A stretch of 64,000 nucleotides of DNA from Psychrobacter sp. Choline-02u-9 (GCF_002836505.1 NZ_PJBF01000042.1:124001-188000); one strand, 5' to 3'; shown: positions 26,415 to 35,810, counted from the first letter of the stretch. Notes: generated by a model not told the origin, from the letters alone. Program-made: numbers and translations.

Positions 26415-27242
26415 ATGTCTAATATAGAGTCCAATACAGAAAAACCAATATTCAAACAGAGTATCGCGCTGTCAAAGAATAGCGAATATATATCTAATGA
26501 CATAAATACAGCGCAATCTGCTTTCTTAACACTACCAGTCGTTATACAGACTGCACTAGAGCAAGCTAAACGAGTTGTTCTAATTGCAAATAATCCTGCT
26601 GTAACCACGACGCAGCTTGAGATGTTGTTACAGCCCGATGATGTCTTAGTGTTATTTAATCACTTTATTCACGCTGATTTTTTTGCTAGCCATCAGCTAG
26701 CTAGTTTACTGCCTAAGCTGTTGTTTTTTCGTCAGATTGGTGACAGTAAACTGCATTTTGGCCTACCGCCTAGAAGCAATCATATATCAGTGGTGGAGCA
26801 AATGGCAGAGACCGCGCCATTAGGGATATTGACGAGCAACCAGCCTTATCAGTTTCCAACATTAGCTGATGATCCAAGCCCTAATGACGATCCTACCACT
26901 GCTCATCGCATCTTAGATATTCCCTCGAACATGCAAAAACTATTATCAAGCCCTACCTATCACAGTGTGCTATCAGAGCATCATAAAGTCGTTGCTGACT
27001 ATCCATGCTTTACCGAGATTCATTCGTCAGCACCCTCATCAGGTTTTCTGTTATATCGGCTGATGCTGGTAGCTCGAGCATACTTACACCATATTCAAAA
27101 GACAAAACTACCATTAGAGATATTAATGATCGGCTTCAATGACAATGATAAAACTGCTCACTTTTGGCATGGTCATAATTGGGATTTTGAACGTCAGGAA
27201 ATGAGTCGACTACCTAAAGGAGTGACTATTCATCGGTACTAG
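26415..27242 (+). CDS. Uncharacterised protein, possibly a GT29/Kdo-transferase-like glycosyltransferase
   Basis: 275 aa, not firmly recognised. There is no signal peptide or membrane segment. The alternation VVLIANNPAV and DDVLVLFNHF, and the C-terminal EILMIGFNDNDKTAHFWHGHNWDFERQEM, resemble the layout of sialyltransferase-like (GT29) and WaaZ-type proteins, in which a late HxW/DxxxE patch follows a beta strand. TAAGGTTGCT precedes the ATG. It converges on the four-glycosyltransferase operon that begins 47 bp beyond its stop, which agrees with a glycan role but does not prove it. The family is inferred from pattern only. Confidence 0.45.
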   Translation: MSNIESNTEKPIFKQSIALSKNSEYISNDINTAQSAFLTLPVVIQTALEQAKRVVLIANNPAVTTTQLEMLLQPDDVLVLFNHFIHADFFASHQLASLLPKLLFFRQIGDSKLHFGLPPRSNHISVVEQMAETAPLGILTSNQPYQFPTLADDPSPNDDPTTAHRILDIPSNMQKLLSSPTYHSVLSEHHKVVADYPCFTEIHSSAPSSGFLLYRLMLVARAYLHHIQKTKLPLEILMIGFNDNDKTAHFWHGHNWDFERQEMSRLPKGVTIHRY

Positions 27243-27289
27243 AATATTGATTAGCTAAGTTTTCGTTAGCTAAAAATTGCTAGAAATAG

Positions 27290-28285
27290 TTAAACATAAG
27301 GAGCGTCTGGGCAATGAGCGCGCTTTATCTCGTTATCGTCAGGCTCTCGTCGGACGGCTATCAATGATGACTGTTCTTCTTTCCAATCAATCAGATCCAT
27401 ATCGGAAAATTGGGACAGCCATCCTGTCATGGGCCAACAGTGCCATTTTTGATAGAAGCGATTGGCATTGACAATGATACTGTCCAGATGATTAAGAGGT
27501 GGCCGGTAGACACTGTGCTGCTGATGATAAGCGATATCAGCAGTAAGGTAAAAATTGATACCTAATCGACGTGCTGTAAAGGCAAAATCGGTATCTTCTG
27601 CACCATAACCTGTATATTGGGTGTCAAAACCGCCAATTTTATCAAAAGTCTGCCGCTTGATAGCGAAGCATAGGCTCCAAAATGCACCGTAATCATCAGT
27701 TTGTTTGATGGCTGTTTGCTCTGTTTCAGTAGGATATGAGTCAGCTTCATCAAAATTATAACGATAAGGGTTATAGACAGACAGCTCGTCTAAAAGAGAC
27801 AAAGGCAGATGATTGATTTTTAATTGTGCATTTTCTTCTACTGATAATGGTCGCGTTAGATAGCGCGGTTGACCCATCAAAAGCGCACTAGGATATTGTA
27901 GAAGCTTCTTATACATTTGCTCAATAAACGTAGGCGCTACGATACAATCAACATCCAAAAAAATCAGCATATCGTGAGTTGCCTGCAACGCTCCAAGATT
28001 GCGATTATGTCCGATATCAAACTCTGTAGTTGTAGTATCACCACCATCATTTACAGCTGATTTAACCGTAGTTGGTAATTTCACGATATTTAGTGAAAAT
28101 TCAGCTAACCGATTGGGATCGGCATCGTCATTGACGATAATGACTTCGGCTGGCTTTACACTACTATTTTCTAGACTGCTCAGTAGGTTGTAGAGATGAC
28201 GATTACGACCATAGCAAGTCGTAATGACGGTCATCGATACAGTATCAGAAGTTGTGCTAGCGTTATTCGTTGGCTGAATGGTCAT
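27290..28285 (-). CDS. Family 2 glycosyltransferase with galactosyltransferase-like C-terminus
   Basis: 331 aa GT-A fold protein. TVITTCYGRNRHL begins the nucleotide-sugar domain. FLDVDCIV carries the DxD metal site near 120. GGFDTQYTGYGAEDTDFAFTARRLG is the GWGxED-type motif of chondroitin/galactosyl transferases (Glyco_transf_7C). No membrane segments are seen, so it is cytosolic. It is the last gene of the four-glycosyltransferase set, starting 47 bp after the previous gene. Donor and acceptor are unknown. Confidence 0.78.
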   Translation of the reverse strand: MTIQPTNNASTTSDTVSMTVITTCYGRNRHLYNLLSSLENSSVKPAEVIIVNDDADPNRLAEFSLNIVKLPTTVKSAVNDGGDTTTTEFDIGHNRNLGALQATHDMLIFLDVDCIVAPTFIEQMYKKLLQYPSALLMGQPRYLTRPLSVEENAQLKINHLPLSLLDELSVYNPYRYNFDEADSYPTETEQTAIKQTDDYGAFWSLCFAIKRQTFDKIGGFDTQYTGYGAEDTDFAFTARRLGINFYLTADIAYHQQHSVYRPPLNHLDSIIVNANRFYQKWHCWPMTGWLSQFSDMDLIDWKEEQSSLIAVRREPDDNEIKRAHCPDAPYV

Positions 28286-28331
28286 CGCTTGTCTTTACCT
28301 CGCTATCAGGTTGCCTGTTATTTTTAATAAG

Positions 28332-29633
28332 TCAGTATTTAATTGTTGATTCGGGCATTAAGTTGAGTCGAGGAAGCAACCAGTTTTCAAACCAAAGATT
28401 AGTAGTAGGATAATCAGTGGTGCTATGCATAAACGCTTGAGCAGCTATTGGCGTAACTGCGTTGATTTCCTCAATGCTATCTTCCTCACTGTTATTTTTT
28501 TCAATGCTATCAACCGAGGTAGTGGGGTGTTGTTTGCTTCGGTAATGAATTGTTTGGGCAATAGATTCAGATTGACCATCATTGACGCTCATTAAGGTTT
28601 TAAACTGCTGCCAATTTAGCGCTTTATTTTGAGCGACTAACGCTTCAGCCATGACCGCTTGTTCATTATGAGGTCTGTCATCAGGCACTACTATGAGCGG
28701 CGTATCGTAATGATACGCTTGCGCGACAGCATTTAGGCCACAGGCCATCATTAGATAATCGCTATGGCAAATAAATGGTGTGACGTCATCTACCTCAGCT
28801 GAGATATCGACATAACATCGTTTGTCATCGTCTATAGGCCCGAGAGAGACAATTAATGCATTGGGTAGCAGTGAGCGCAACTCCGGTAGTTTTTCGTCAA
28901 TCGCTTTATGTCCACCATAGCCTTTAATAACGGTGATAATAGGTGTTGTAGTTTCGGACTTGTATGCTAATTGAGCTTCGATAGATGGTAGGTTTGTAGA
29001 TTTAAGATCAGAAGTTTCATTGTTCACGCTTAATTTTGCCAAAATATCTATAAAGCTCTCATAAGTATATGGCTCAGCTTTTTGAGAGTAGATAAAGTCA
29101 AGATAGAGCGTTTTATCACAGACCCACTCAGATGTCTGGGTAGACTCTAATGCTTTAGGATAAGGTGCTAGTAAGGCAAGCGCACCAGCAAATGCACCCA
29201 AATGTGGCGCATCATCGCGAATACCAGGAAGCCTAACGTAAAGGTAAGGAATACTTGCCGCACGGCAGAGCATTGCCACCTCGACGCTGACATCGATAAT
29301 CATCAGATCAATCTTACATTGAAAGATAGTGTCTAGTATTTGGTGACTGCGTTTTTGAATGTCGCCATTGCCTACGGGCGAGTAATGTAGGCTGGCTGGT
29401 TGCCAATATTCTCCTGCACGACCTGCTAGTATGTCATCTGGGCGTTCATCTTCTGCATTTAAACGTACGATTTGTTGTTCATCAATAGCGGTAAAACGAT
29501 AGCTATCTATATCTAAGCTCGTAAATACCGTTAATTGCGCTCTTGCGTCATTAGGTAGCAATGCAGCCAGTTTGTCTGCCTGTCGGCAATGTCCTGAGCC
29601 GTGATGATGAGCATAATATCCAATACGCATCAT
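28332..29633 (-). CDS. Glycosyltransferase of GT-B fold, MurG/GT28-like
   Basis: 433 aa. The N-terminal MMRIGYYAHHHGSGHCRQADKLA is the GHG-rich loop of MurG/MGDG-synthase-like GT-B enzymes. The C-terminal half has GYGGHKAIDEKLPELRS, MMACGLNAVAQAYHYDTPLIVVPD and RPHNEQAVMAEAL, matching the donor-binding part. A low-complexity acidic stretch near 390 looks like a linker. Its ATG shares one base with the stop of the GT4 gene (TAATG), so translation is coupled. Substrates are unknown. Confidence 0.7.
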   Translation of the reverse strand: MMRIGYYAHHHGSGHCRQADKLAALLPNDARAQLTVFTSLDIDSYRFTAIDEQQIVRLNAEDERPDDILAGRAGEYWQPASLHYSPVGNGDIQKRSHQILDTIFQCKIDLMIIDVSVEVAMLCRAASIPYLYVRLPGIRDDAPHLGAFAGALALLAPYPKALESTQTSEWVCDKTLYLDFIYSQKAEPYTYESFIDILAKLSVNNETSDLKSTNLPSIEAQLAYKSETTTPIITVIKGYGGHKAIDEKLPELRSLLPNALIVSLGPIDDDKRCYVDISAEVDDVTPFICHSDYLMMACGLNAVAQAYHYDTPLIVVPDDRPHNEQAVMAEALVAQNKALNWQQFKTLMSVNDGQSESIAQTIHYRSKQHPTTSVDSIEKNNSEEDSIEEINAVTPIAAQAFMHSTTDYPTTNLWFENWLLPRLNLMPESTIKY

Positions 29634-30937
29634 TACGATCCCTCAGAAAAGCTAACAAGATCATTATCAGTTTCAATTGGTGCTTGAATGGCCTGATTGA
29701 AAAACTGCAGGGAGTCTTTTGTTAAATCAGAGAGCTCATAGCTGTTGATATTGTTGATATAACTTACTGAATTGTCTTCTATTAACGCAGTTCTATTTTT
29801 TAACGCTGCTCGGTAAAGTTCCAGATAGCCGTCTACCATGGCTGACACTGAACAAAACTCTAAAGCACGGTCACGGCAGGCTTGGCGTGATATGTTTTTA
29901 ATCGTAGCAAAGCCATTGATAAAGGCGGCTTTGTCTTTTTTAGGTACGATGACTCCTGTCTCTGGAGTAATAATTTCTGCACTGGCTCCAGCATCGAAAC
30001 CAATCACTGGTGTGCCACATGCCAAACTTTCAGCCAAGGTCAATCCATATGGCTCGTCCCAAGTACTGGTGAATAGCATGGCAGTTGCTTGGCATAAGTA
30101 ATTGTTAATCTCGTCCTTGGTGACATGACCTACGTAACTGAATAGTTTGTCATCGCCACTCTTACTGTCTTTAAATAATAAAGGGGCTACTTTTTGATTA
30201 AAGTAGTCTTCGTTGCTTTTAGGTCCTGCTATGATAAGTTTCTTCCCAGCTTCCATACAGTACCGCATGGCTAAATGAGTGCCTTTTTCAGGGCAGATGC
30301 GTCCATACCACAAATACACCTCGTCATCGCTACCATTAGTATTGCCAAGCGATTCTGTATTGGCAGTAAAGGATTCGACATCGATGCCGTTATACACCAC
30401 TTGTGAGGGAACAAACTCAGCGAATAACTGCTGTTGATGTTTACTAATCGCTGTAAACTGAGTGGTTGTACCAGAGCGTAGCGTCAAAAGTGCCAAACGT
30501 AACTGTGGAAAAATAGGCGTATGAAAAGTGGTAAAAAACCTTTCGCCAAATGCTTGGCCTGTCATCATCGGAATATGATGCAGACTGTGGTTATGTACGA
30601 TATCAATCTCACCGCGCTCATCACGTTCGATAATATCTCGTAGGGCTATCTGATAGGTGAGATATTGGTACATCTCTTCACGGCCCATGGCGACCGTTTC
30701 ATGCTCATTATCATAGACCATCTTGTTAAACTCATGACGAGTCAATAATGGCACCAGCGTTGCTTTCGTCTCGCTATCTTTATGAGCGTAAAGCAATACC
30801 TCATGACCTTGCGCCACTAGCTCATCACAAATCAATTGGGTAATCATTTCTAGACCACCCGCGTAAGGCTGGGCAATGGGATACAGTGAATGCGCAATAA
30901 TGGCAATACGTAGCGGTGAATTCGAAGACCTAATCAT
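29633..30937 (-). CDS. Family 4 glycosyltransferase
   Basis: 434 aa GT-B retaining glycosyltransferase. The N-terminus RIAIIAHSLYPIAQPYAGGLEM and the GT4 motifs VYNGIDVESF, YGRICPEKGTH and DEPYGLTLAESLACGTPVIGF (E-x7-E) are all present. ATG 30937 is preferred because AAAGGTCTTAAAAAC precedes it. The frame is open for another 39 codons to a TTG, but that part has no ribosome site and does not look like the family. It overlaps the next gene by one base. Confidence 0.82.
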   Translation of the reverse strand: MIRSSNSPLRIAIIAHSLYPIAQPYAGGLEMITQLICDELVAQGHEVLLYAHKDSETKATLVPLLTRHEFNKMVYDNEHETVAMGREEMYQYLTYQIALRDIIERDERGEIDIVHNHSLHHIPMMTGQAFGERFFTTFHTPIFPQLRLALLTLRSGTTTQFTAISKHQQQLFAEFVPSQVVYNGIDVESFTANTESLGNTNGSDDEVYLWYGRICPEKGTHLAMRYCMEAGKKLIIAGPKSNEDYFNQKVAPLLFKDSKSGDDKLFSYVGHVTKDEINNYLCQATAMLFTSTWDEPYGLTLAESLACGTPVIGFDAGASAEIITPETGVIVPKKDKAAFINGFATIKNISRQACRDRALEFCSVSAMVDGYLELYRAALKNRTALIEDNSVSYINNINSYELSDLTKDSLQFFNQAIQAPIETDNDLVSFSEGS

Positions 30938-31095
30938 GTTTTTAAGACCTTTATAGTTATAAGCATCATGGCTATAAGCGTTTTGGTTAGTAGAGTGGCG
31001 TATAGGGAACTTAGTATAGAAACAATAAAAGACAATAGAATGACCTTGTTTCAAAATTGGCTTATATAAACCGCTATCTTTATAAGTACTGATTC

Positions 31096-32607
31096 TTACG
31101 AGTCGATGGTCTTTTTATCTTTAAATAAAGACGTCGCATAAGATGTCGTGATAGTCGTCTTCTTTTCATGGGCTACTTTTAGAGTCTGTCTCAGAACCTT
31201 ACTCATACTTAATATATCTGCTCGAGCATCAGAGAAATTATCCATTGCGACCTTGGCGGCGCTTAGTTTAAGAATACAAACTGCCGCTGCACATATAAAT
31301 AGTACTGGCGAATAGAGCGGTGAAAATGGCGCTACAACTATGGCTGTAATGATATTTAGCACCAACAGCAGTTTTGGTAACGCCGCTATATTCTTAAGGA
31401 ATAAGGAATGACGATTTTGGATATAGTTTTGTTTTGGCGTACAGACAAAAGGTTTTTCTCGTCCCCACAGCACAGGAAGCCATGACAACGCGCCAATTTC
31501 CCAAAAATTCAAATGCATCAACCATGCACGTATCTTTCTGCTAAAACGCGGCTGATGGTTGTCATCTATTTGTTGATTGAGAGGCGATTGATCACGGCAG
31601 TAAGCCCATAGACGTCTAAGGATAAAAAATGTGTAGCCTGCATAAACCAGATATAAAGGTGCAAGCATCGACACGTCAGCGTTATTTATTAAAAGCATAT
31701 CAACCATTACCAATAATGAGCAGATATGCAAAAGGATAAAGAACCCCGTGAAGTTTGCCCAAGCACTTAATTGAGACAGATGAGCGCGTATATATGCTAA
31801 ACGTTCATCCATACTTTTAGATTGCGAGACATGTTGAAATGGAGAGTTGTACGGGACTGACAAGTAATCCGTGAGCACTTGCATATTGCCGTAGATCCAG
31901 CGTCGGCGTTGACATATTAGGTCATCTAGCGTGTTAGGTAGTAAGCCTGTGGCAATAACTTCTGGCACAAACTGACTGCGAAAACCTTGTCGATGCATAA
32001 GCACGCCCATCTGAGCATCTTCAGTGATAGAAGCGCCTGACCAGCCTCCTATGCTCAAAAGGTCTGAGCGTCGAATGACTGCATAAGTACCCGTTGATAA
32101 GGCGCGATTGCGATTAAAAGGACGATACAAATGATGATTGAAATAGTGATTCAACTCGCTATGCGCATCGAGCTGTCCTTCATTACGATAAAACTGCGGA
32201 AACTGCAGTAGGGTATACTCAGGATATTGAGCGATAGCCTGCGTAATAGAGGCTCTAGCATGTGGTAATGCTTGGTAATCACTATCGACCACCACAATGT
32301 GACTACAGTCTGGACACATTAACCCAAGTGCCAAGTTTAAAGCACCCGCTTTGAATCCTTCGACACGATCAATATGATAAAAATGGACGTTCAATTTAAC
32401 GTCTAAGCTTTGGCAAAATGCTGCTAATGGCTTATATAACGACGTCTCCCTATTATTATTATCGATAATCAATATCTCATCGCGCGCTTCTTTTACTGCT
32501 AATAACGACTTTATCGTGGCAATAACCAACTCTGGAGGCTCAGCTCGCGTCATCAACTGAAAACTGAGTGCTGCGCTAGTCAAAGCTTCTTGTGTGTTAG
32601 CAGTCAT
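31096..32607 (-). CDS. Membrane processive family 2 glycosyltransferase (cellulose synthase/MdoH-like)
   Basis: 503 aa. The catalytic domain at about 10-270 has VVDSDYQ (DxD), ITEDAQMG (TED) and ICQRRRWIYGN (the QxxRW motif), the signature of processive beta-glycosyltransferases. Hydrophobic segments lie near 290-345 and 395-465. It would polymerise or export a sugar at the inner membrane. TTAAGGACCAGAC precedes the ATG. It is the first of four glycosyltransferase genes, 158 bp ahead of the GT4 gene. No BcsB-like or export partner is in the window. Confidence 0.78.
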   Translation of the reverse strand: MTANTQEALTSAALSFQLMTRAEPPELVIATIKSLLAVKEARDEILIIDNNNRETSLYKPLAAFCQSLDVKLNVHFYHIDRVEGFKAGALNLALGLMCPDCSHIVVVDSDYQALPHARASITQAIAQYPEYTLLQFPQFYRNEGQLDAHSELNHYFNHHLYRPFNRNRALSTGTYAVIRRSDLLSIGGWSGASITEDAQMGVLMHRQGFRSQFVPEVIATGLLPNTLDDLICQRRRWIYGNMQVLTDYLSVPYNSPFQHVSQSKSMDERLAYIRAHLSQLSAWANFTGFFILLHICSLLVMVDMLLINNADVSMLAPLYLVYAGYTFFILRRLWAYCRDQSPLNQQIDDNHQPRFSRKIRAWLMHLNFWEIGALSWLPVLWGREKPFVCTPKQNYIQNRHSLFLKNIAALPKLLLVLNIITAIVVAPFSPLYSPVLFICAAAVCILKLSAAKVAMDNFSDARADILSMSKVLRQTLKVAHEKKTTITTSYATSLFKDKKTIDS

Positions 32608-33084
32608 GTCTGGTCCTTAAGCATGTACAACAAGTGAAATTTATATAAAGAATAGTATGCTTATGGGTAATGTAAGTACTTGTATCTTCAGTCATTTAAT
32701 GAATACCAATGCATACTAATACAGAATTAAGTAATGATTTAGCCGATAATTGTTTGTGATAAATTAACTGTGTAAGTTGTACGTAATGTGACATAAAAAC
32801 TTAGTATTTTAATCGCGTAAAAATAGGGCGTTTTTTGATTGAGAAGGGGGTAGGTAACTGTGTTTTATTTTTGAGTTAGGGTAGTTAGTAAAAGGATAAA
32901 ACGAGGAAAAAAGACGAGGAGAGAAAAGCAGAGAGGTCTGAATCAATATATTGAAGCACGACTGTGATTGGATAGAAAAGCACGACTGAAATCGTAGTTA
33001 GCCTCAGAAGCTAATTACGTTAATAAGTTTGAGATTAGATTATTTATATTGACGCTTAACTAGCTAGGTCTGACTAAATAAAAT
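32608..33084. other. Intergenic region between glycosyltransferase operon and LysR gene
   Basis: About 480 AT-rich bases without a convincing ORF. They should hold the promoter of the glycosyltransferase operon (minus strand). The 11-mer AAGCACGACTG occurs twice, near 32955 and 32978. Nothing else was recognised. Confidence 0.5.
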
Positions 33085-33117
33085 CAGTGCTAAGCCAGTG
33101 TTAAGCCAGTGCTAAAT
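33085..33117. repeat. Three 11-bp tandem repeats across the LysR stop codon
   Basis: CAGTGCTAAGC, CAGTGTTAAGC and CAGTGCTAAAT lie head to tail. The second and third cover the LysR stop codon and the last codons, so slippage here would vary the C-terminus. Confidence 0.6.
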
Positions 33118-33976
33118 GAGTGACACACCAGTTCCAGACAGCGTCGACAGTTGATGATGATGACGAACTCTTTTTGCGAACGAGATAATAATCTGGATCG
33201 ACTGTTAGCGTTGACTCGCTCACCTGAACCAACCTTCCTGCATTCAAATCCGCTTGTACAAAAGCCTGACAAGCAATCGCAACGCCTTGACCCGCTAGCG
33301 CTGCATCTAAAGCTAATGCCGTTTGGTTAAATACAGCGCCGGGCAACTTACCTGTAGTACCAAAAAATCTTGGCCAATGATGATGTGAGTCATGGAGCAA
33401 TGGCATCTCTTGTAGCGCTTCAAGTGATATGGGTAGTTCTCTATTGACCATTAGGTGAGGGCTGGCTACAGCTACGAGCGTTTGTTTGAACAGCAGCTGA
33501 GTATCAAATGCTGCAGGGAATGGTGGGCGCGTCAGGCGTACCGCGATATCTACCTGATCACGGTCAAAGTCTGCAACGGATTCAGTCGCTACAGTACGCA
33601 ACTCGACATCAGGAGCCGCCGCAGTCAAAGCCGATAATCGCGGCAATAATAGCTTAGTGGCAAAAGTCGGCGTCACGCTGATAGTGACAGTCTTAGGTTC
33701 TCTGAGTAGCTGAGCTGTTGCTTTGTCTAAAATCTTAAAAGCGCGTGTGACTTCTGCAAAGTAAACAGAACCTTGGCTGGTGAGCGCTACGCCTCTTGGT
33801 AGTCTTTGAAACAAAGGAAAGCCGATATGCTCCTCTAGCATTCTTACCTGCTGAGCGACCGCGCCTTGTGTTACAAACAGCTCATCCGCCGCCGCCCGAA
33901 AATTAAGATGACGCCCAGCAGCCTCAAATGCACGTAAGGCATTGAGCGGTGGCAATGTACGATGGCTGTTTGACAC
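33101..33976 (-). CDS. LysR-family regulator, GcvA type
   Basis: 291 aa. PPLNALRAFEAAGRHLNFRAAADELFVTQGAVAQQV is the GcvA/AmpR-type HTH. The substrate domain at about 90-290 includes VDIAVRLTRPPFP. A serine run (SSSSS) lies near 275. The start is GTG 33976, preceded by TAGGAAAACAAA. Its upstream region holds a near-perfect palindrome whose edge overlaps the ribosome site, suggesting autorepression. It is divergent from an SDR gene, the likely target. The inducer is unknown. Confidence 0.85.
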   Translation of the reverse strand: MSNSHRTLPPLNALRAFEAAGRHLNFRAAADELFVTQGAVAQQVRMLEEHIGFPLFQRLPRGVALTSQGSVYFAEVTRAFKILDKATAQLLREPKTVTISVTPTFATKLLLPRLSALTAAAPDVELRTVATESVADFDRDQVDIAVRLTRPPFPAAFDTQLLFKQTLVAVASPHLMVNRELPISLEALQEMPLLHDSHHHWPRFFGTTGKLPGAVFNQTALALDAALAGQGVAIACQAFVQADLNAGRLVQVSESTLTVDPDYYLVRKKSSSSSSTVDAVWNWCVTHLALA

Positions 33977-33985
33977 TTTGTTTTC

Positions 33986-34012
33986 CTAGACTGTAGATTT
34001 TCTATAGTCTAG
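33986..34012. promoter_or_regulatory. Palindromic operator between divergent LysR and SDR genes
   Basis: CTAGACTGTAGA and TCTATAGTCTAG are 12-bp arms with a single mismatch around TTT. The site lies 10-36 bp before the LysR start and 77 bp before the SDR start. It is the likely binding site of the GcvA-type regulator. Confidence 0.55.
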
Positions 34013-34088
34013 CATCTTTTATTACGATGTTAGGAATCTGATTTTATTGGTTATGATAAATGAAACGATAACTAATGGAGAAAGACAG

Positions 34089-34805
34089 ATGAATAATATT
34101 ACAACGACAAAAAAAGTGGCGCTTATCACCGCAGGCAGGTCAGGCATGGGTGCTGCCGCTGCTCGCAAACTTGCAGCAGATGGTTATCATGTCGCTATTC
34201 TATCTTCCTCTGGGAAAGGTGAGGCTTTAGCAAAAGAGTTGGGCGGCATTGGTGTTACTGGCTCCAACCTTATTAATGAAGATGTGCAGCGCTTGGTCGA
34301 TTCGGCGATGCAACAGTGGGGACGTATTGATGCGCTTGTAAACTCTGCTGGTCACGGCCCGCGCGCACCTATTTTAGACATCACTGATGAGGATTGGCAT
34401 AAAGGGCTAGAGGTTTACTTTCTTAGTGCGGTACGTGCAATTCGTTTGGTCACGCCAATCATGGTCGCACAGGGTAGCGGTGCTATCGTCAATATATCTA
34501 ACTCTTGGGTAACGCAGCCGACTGCGCTTTTTCCTACGTCAACGGCTTTTCGTGCCAGCCTTGGCGCTTTTACCAAGATTTTCTCAGATGACTATGCAGC
34601 AAAAGGTGTGCGTATTAATAATGTCTTGCCTGGCTGGATTGATAGCTTGCCTGAAGTCGATGAGCGACGTGAGAGTGTGCCGATGGGACGTTATGGCAAA
34701 TCTGAAGAGGTCGCCTCAACGATTGCCTTTTTATTATCTGAAGCTGCCGGATACATCACTGGTCAGAATATACGGGTTGATGGTGGCGTCATTCGCTCTG
34801 TGTAA
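34089..34805 (+). CDS. Short-chain dehydrogenase/reductase with altered active site
   Basis: 238 aa. ALITAGRSGMGAAAARKLA is the cofactor loop, VNSAGHGPRAP follows the NNAG position, and the C-terminal ITGQNIRVDGG is typical. Where active SDRs have Tyr-x3-Lys, aligned by the following LGAFTK, this protein reads Ser151-TAF-Arg155, so both catalytic residues are replaced. It may be inactive, have a shifted chemistry or bind ligand only. ATG 34089 is chosen for GGAGAAAGACAG; another ATG lies 14 codons upstream. It is divergent from the LysR gene and followed by an EamA exporter. Confidence 0.78.
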   Translation: MNNITTTKKVALITAGRSGMGAAAARKLAADGYHVAILSSSGKGEALAKELGGIGVTGSNLINEDVQRLVDSAMQQWGRIDALVNSAGHGPRAPILDITDEDWHKGLEVYFLSAVRAIRLVTPIMVAQGSGAIVNISNSWVTQPTALFPTSTAFRASLGAFTKIFSDDYAAKGVRINNVLPGWIDSLPEVDERRESVPMGRYGKSEEVASTIAFLLSEAAGYITGQNIRVDGGVIRSV

Positions 34806-34886
34806 CGAATCAATCAATACAAGCCTATTGATACAAGATAGTTAATACCAGACTGTTAGTACAAGCAATAAAACACTATCGACGCT

Positions 34887-34907
34887 AGCTGCTTGAAAAA
34901 AGCAGCT
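34887..34907. repeat. Hairpin before the EamA gene
   Basis: AGCTGCTT and AAGCAGCT form an 8-bp perfect stem with a 5-nt loop, between the SDR and EamA genes, without a T-run. It may be an RNA structure in the leader of the transporter gene. Confidence 0.35.
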
Positions 34908-34931
34908 CATCTATTTGTTAAGGCCAATGTT

Positions 34932-35810
34932 ATGTTTCGAGCATACGCTGCACTGGTGCTCCTCGGTATCACCTGGGGGTCGAATTTTATTTTTATGAAA
35001 TGGGCGACGGCTCTAATCAGCCCCTCACAAACCGTATTTTTACGCCTGCTATTTGGGTTTTTGCCGTTGGTTGCAGTTGCTTGGCACAGCAAAGTAATTA
35101 CTCGGGCGCAGTTACAGCATTTGCCACACTTTATAGTGATGTCAGTGCTCGCAACGTCTTTTTACTATTATGGATTTGTCGCAGGTACGGCGCTATTGCC
35201 CAGTAGCATTGCAGGTCTATTAAGTGGCTCAATCCCTATATTTACCTTTTTGGGCGCGGCGCTGTTCTTACCTGATGAGCGTCCGACCAAGCAAATGGCG
35301 ATTGGACTTGCGCTAGGATTTGCTGGTATCGCATTAAGTGCGCGACCATGGCAAGGCGCTACTGGTGTCTCTCTCGTTGGCGTTTTGTGGATGTTGGCAG
35401 GATCTTTGAGTGTGGGTGCGTCTTTTGTATATGCGCGGCGCTATCTGTCTCCTTTGAGGTTGCCGCCACTGGCGTTAGCCACTTGGCAAGTGGGGTTGGC
35501 TGTCATAACGCTTTCGATACTCATCGATTTCGATGGTATAACCCAGCTGTCGACAGATACTAGGGCAATGTGGGGAACGATACTTGGTCTGGGTGCTTTG
35601 GGTACTGGCGCTGCTTTTTTGATTTATTATTTTATTATCGAGACGTTGGGTTCGGTGCGGGCTGCTGGTGCTACTTATATTGCTCCAGTCGTTGCTGTCA
35701 TCATTGGCGCTGTAATTGGAGAGGACATCACCAGCTTAGAAATTATAGCGTTGGTACTGATTTTAAGTGGTGTCCTACTGATACAAACGGGTAGAAAGAC
35801 TTCAGGGTAG
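34932..35810 (+). CDS. EamA/DMT-family transporter
   Basis: 292 aa with ten hydrophobic segments made of two EamA repeats. LLGITWGSNFIFMKWA opens the first and PVVAVIIGAVIGED lies in the last third. Such inner-membrane proteins often export metabolites or amino acids. ATG 34932 is preferred for AAGGCCAATGTT; the frame is open 13 codons further upstream to a TTG. It is 126 bp after the SDR gene, on the same strand, perhaps in one unit controlled by the LysR protein. Substrate unknown. Confidence 0.82.
   Translation: MFRAYAALVLLGITWGSNFIFMKWATALISPSQTVFLRLLFGFLPLVAVAWHSKVITRAQLQHLPHFIVMSVLATSFYYYGFVAGTALLPSSIAGLLSGSIPIFTFLGAALFLPDERPTKQMAIGLALGFAGIALSARPWQGATGVSLVGVLWMLAGSLSVGASFVYARRYLSPLRLPPLALATWQVGLAVITLSILIDFDGITQLSTDTRAMWGTILGLGALGTGAAFLIYYFIIETLGSVRAAGATYIAPVVAVIIGAVIGEDITSLEIIALVLILSGVLLIQTGRKTSG

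Noticed and set aside
27251..27273. Terminator from the two TTAGCTAA copies between the 275-aa gene and the glycosyltransferase operon
   Set aside because: TTAGCTAA is itself palindromic and no T-run follows on either strand; not strong enough to annotate.
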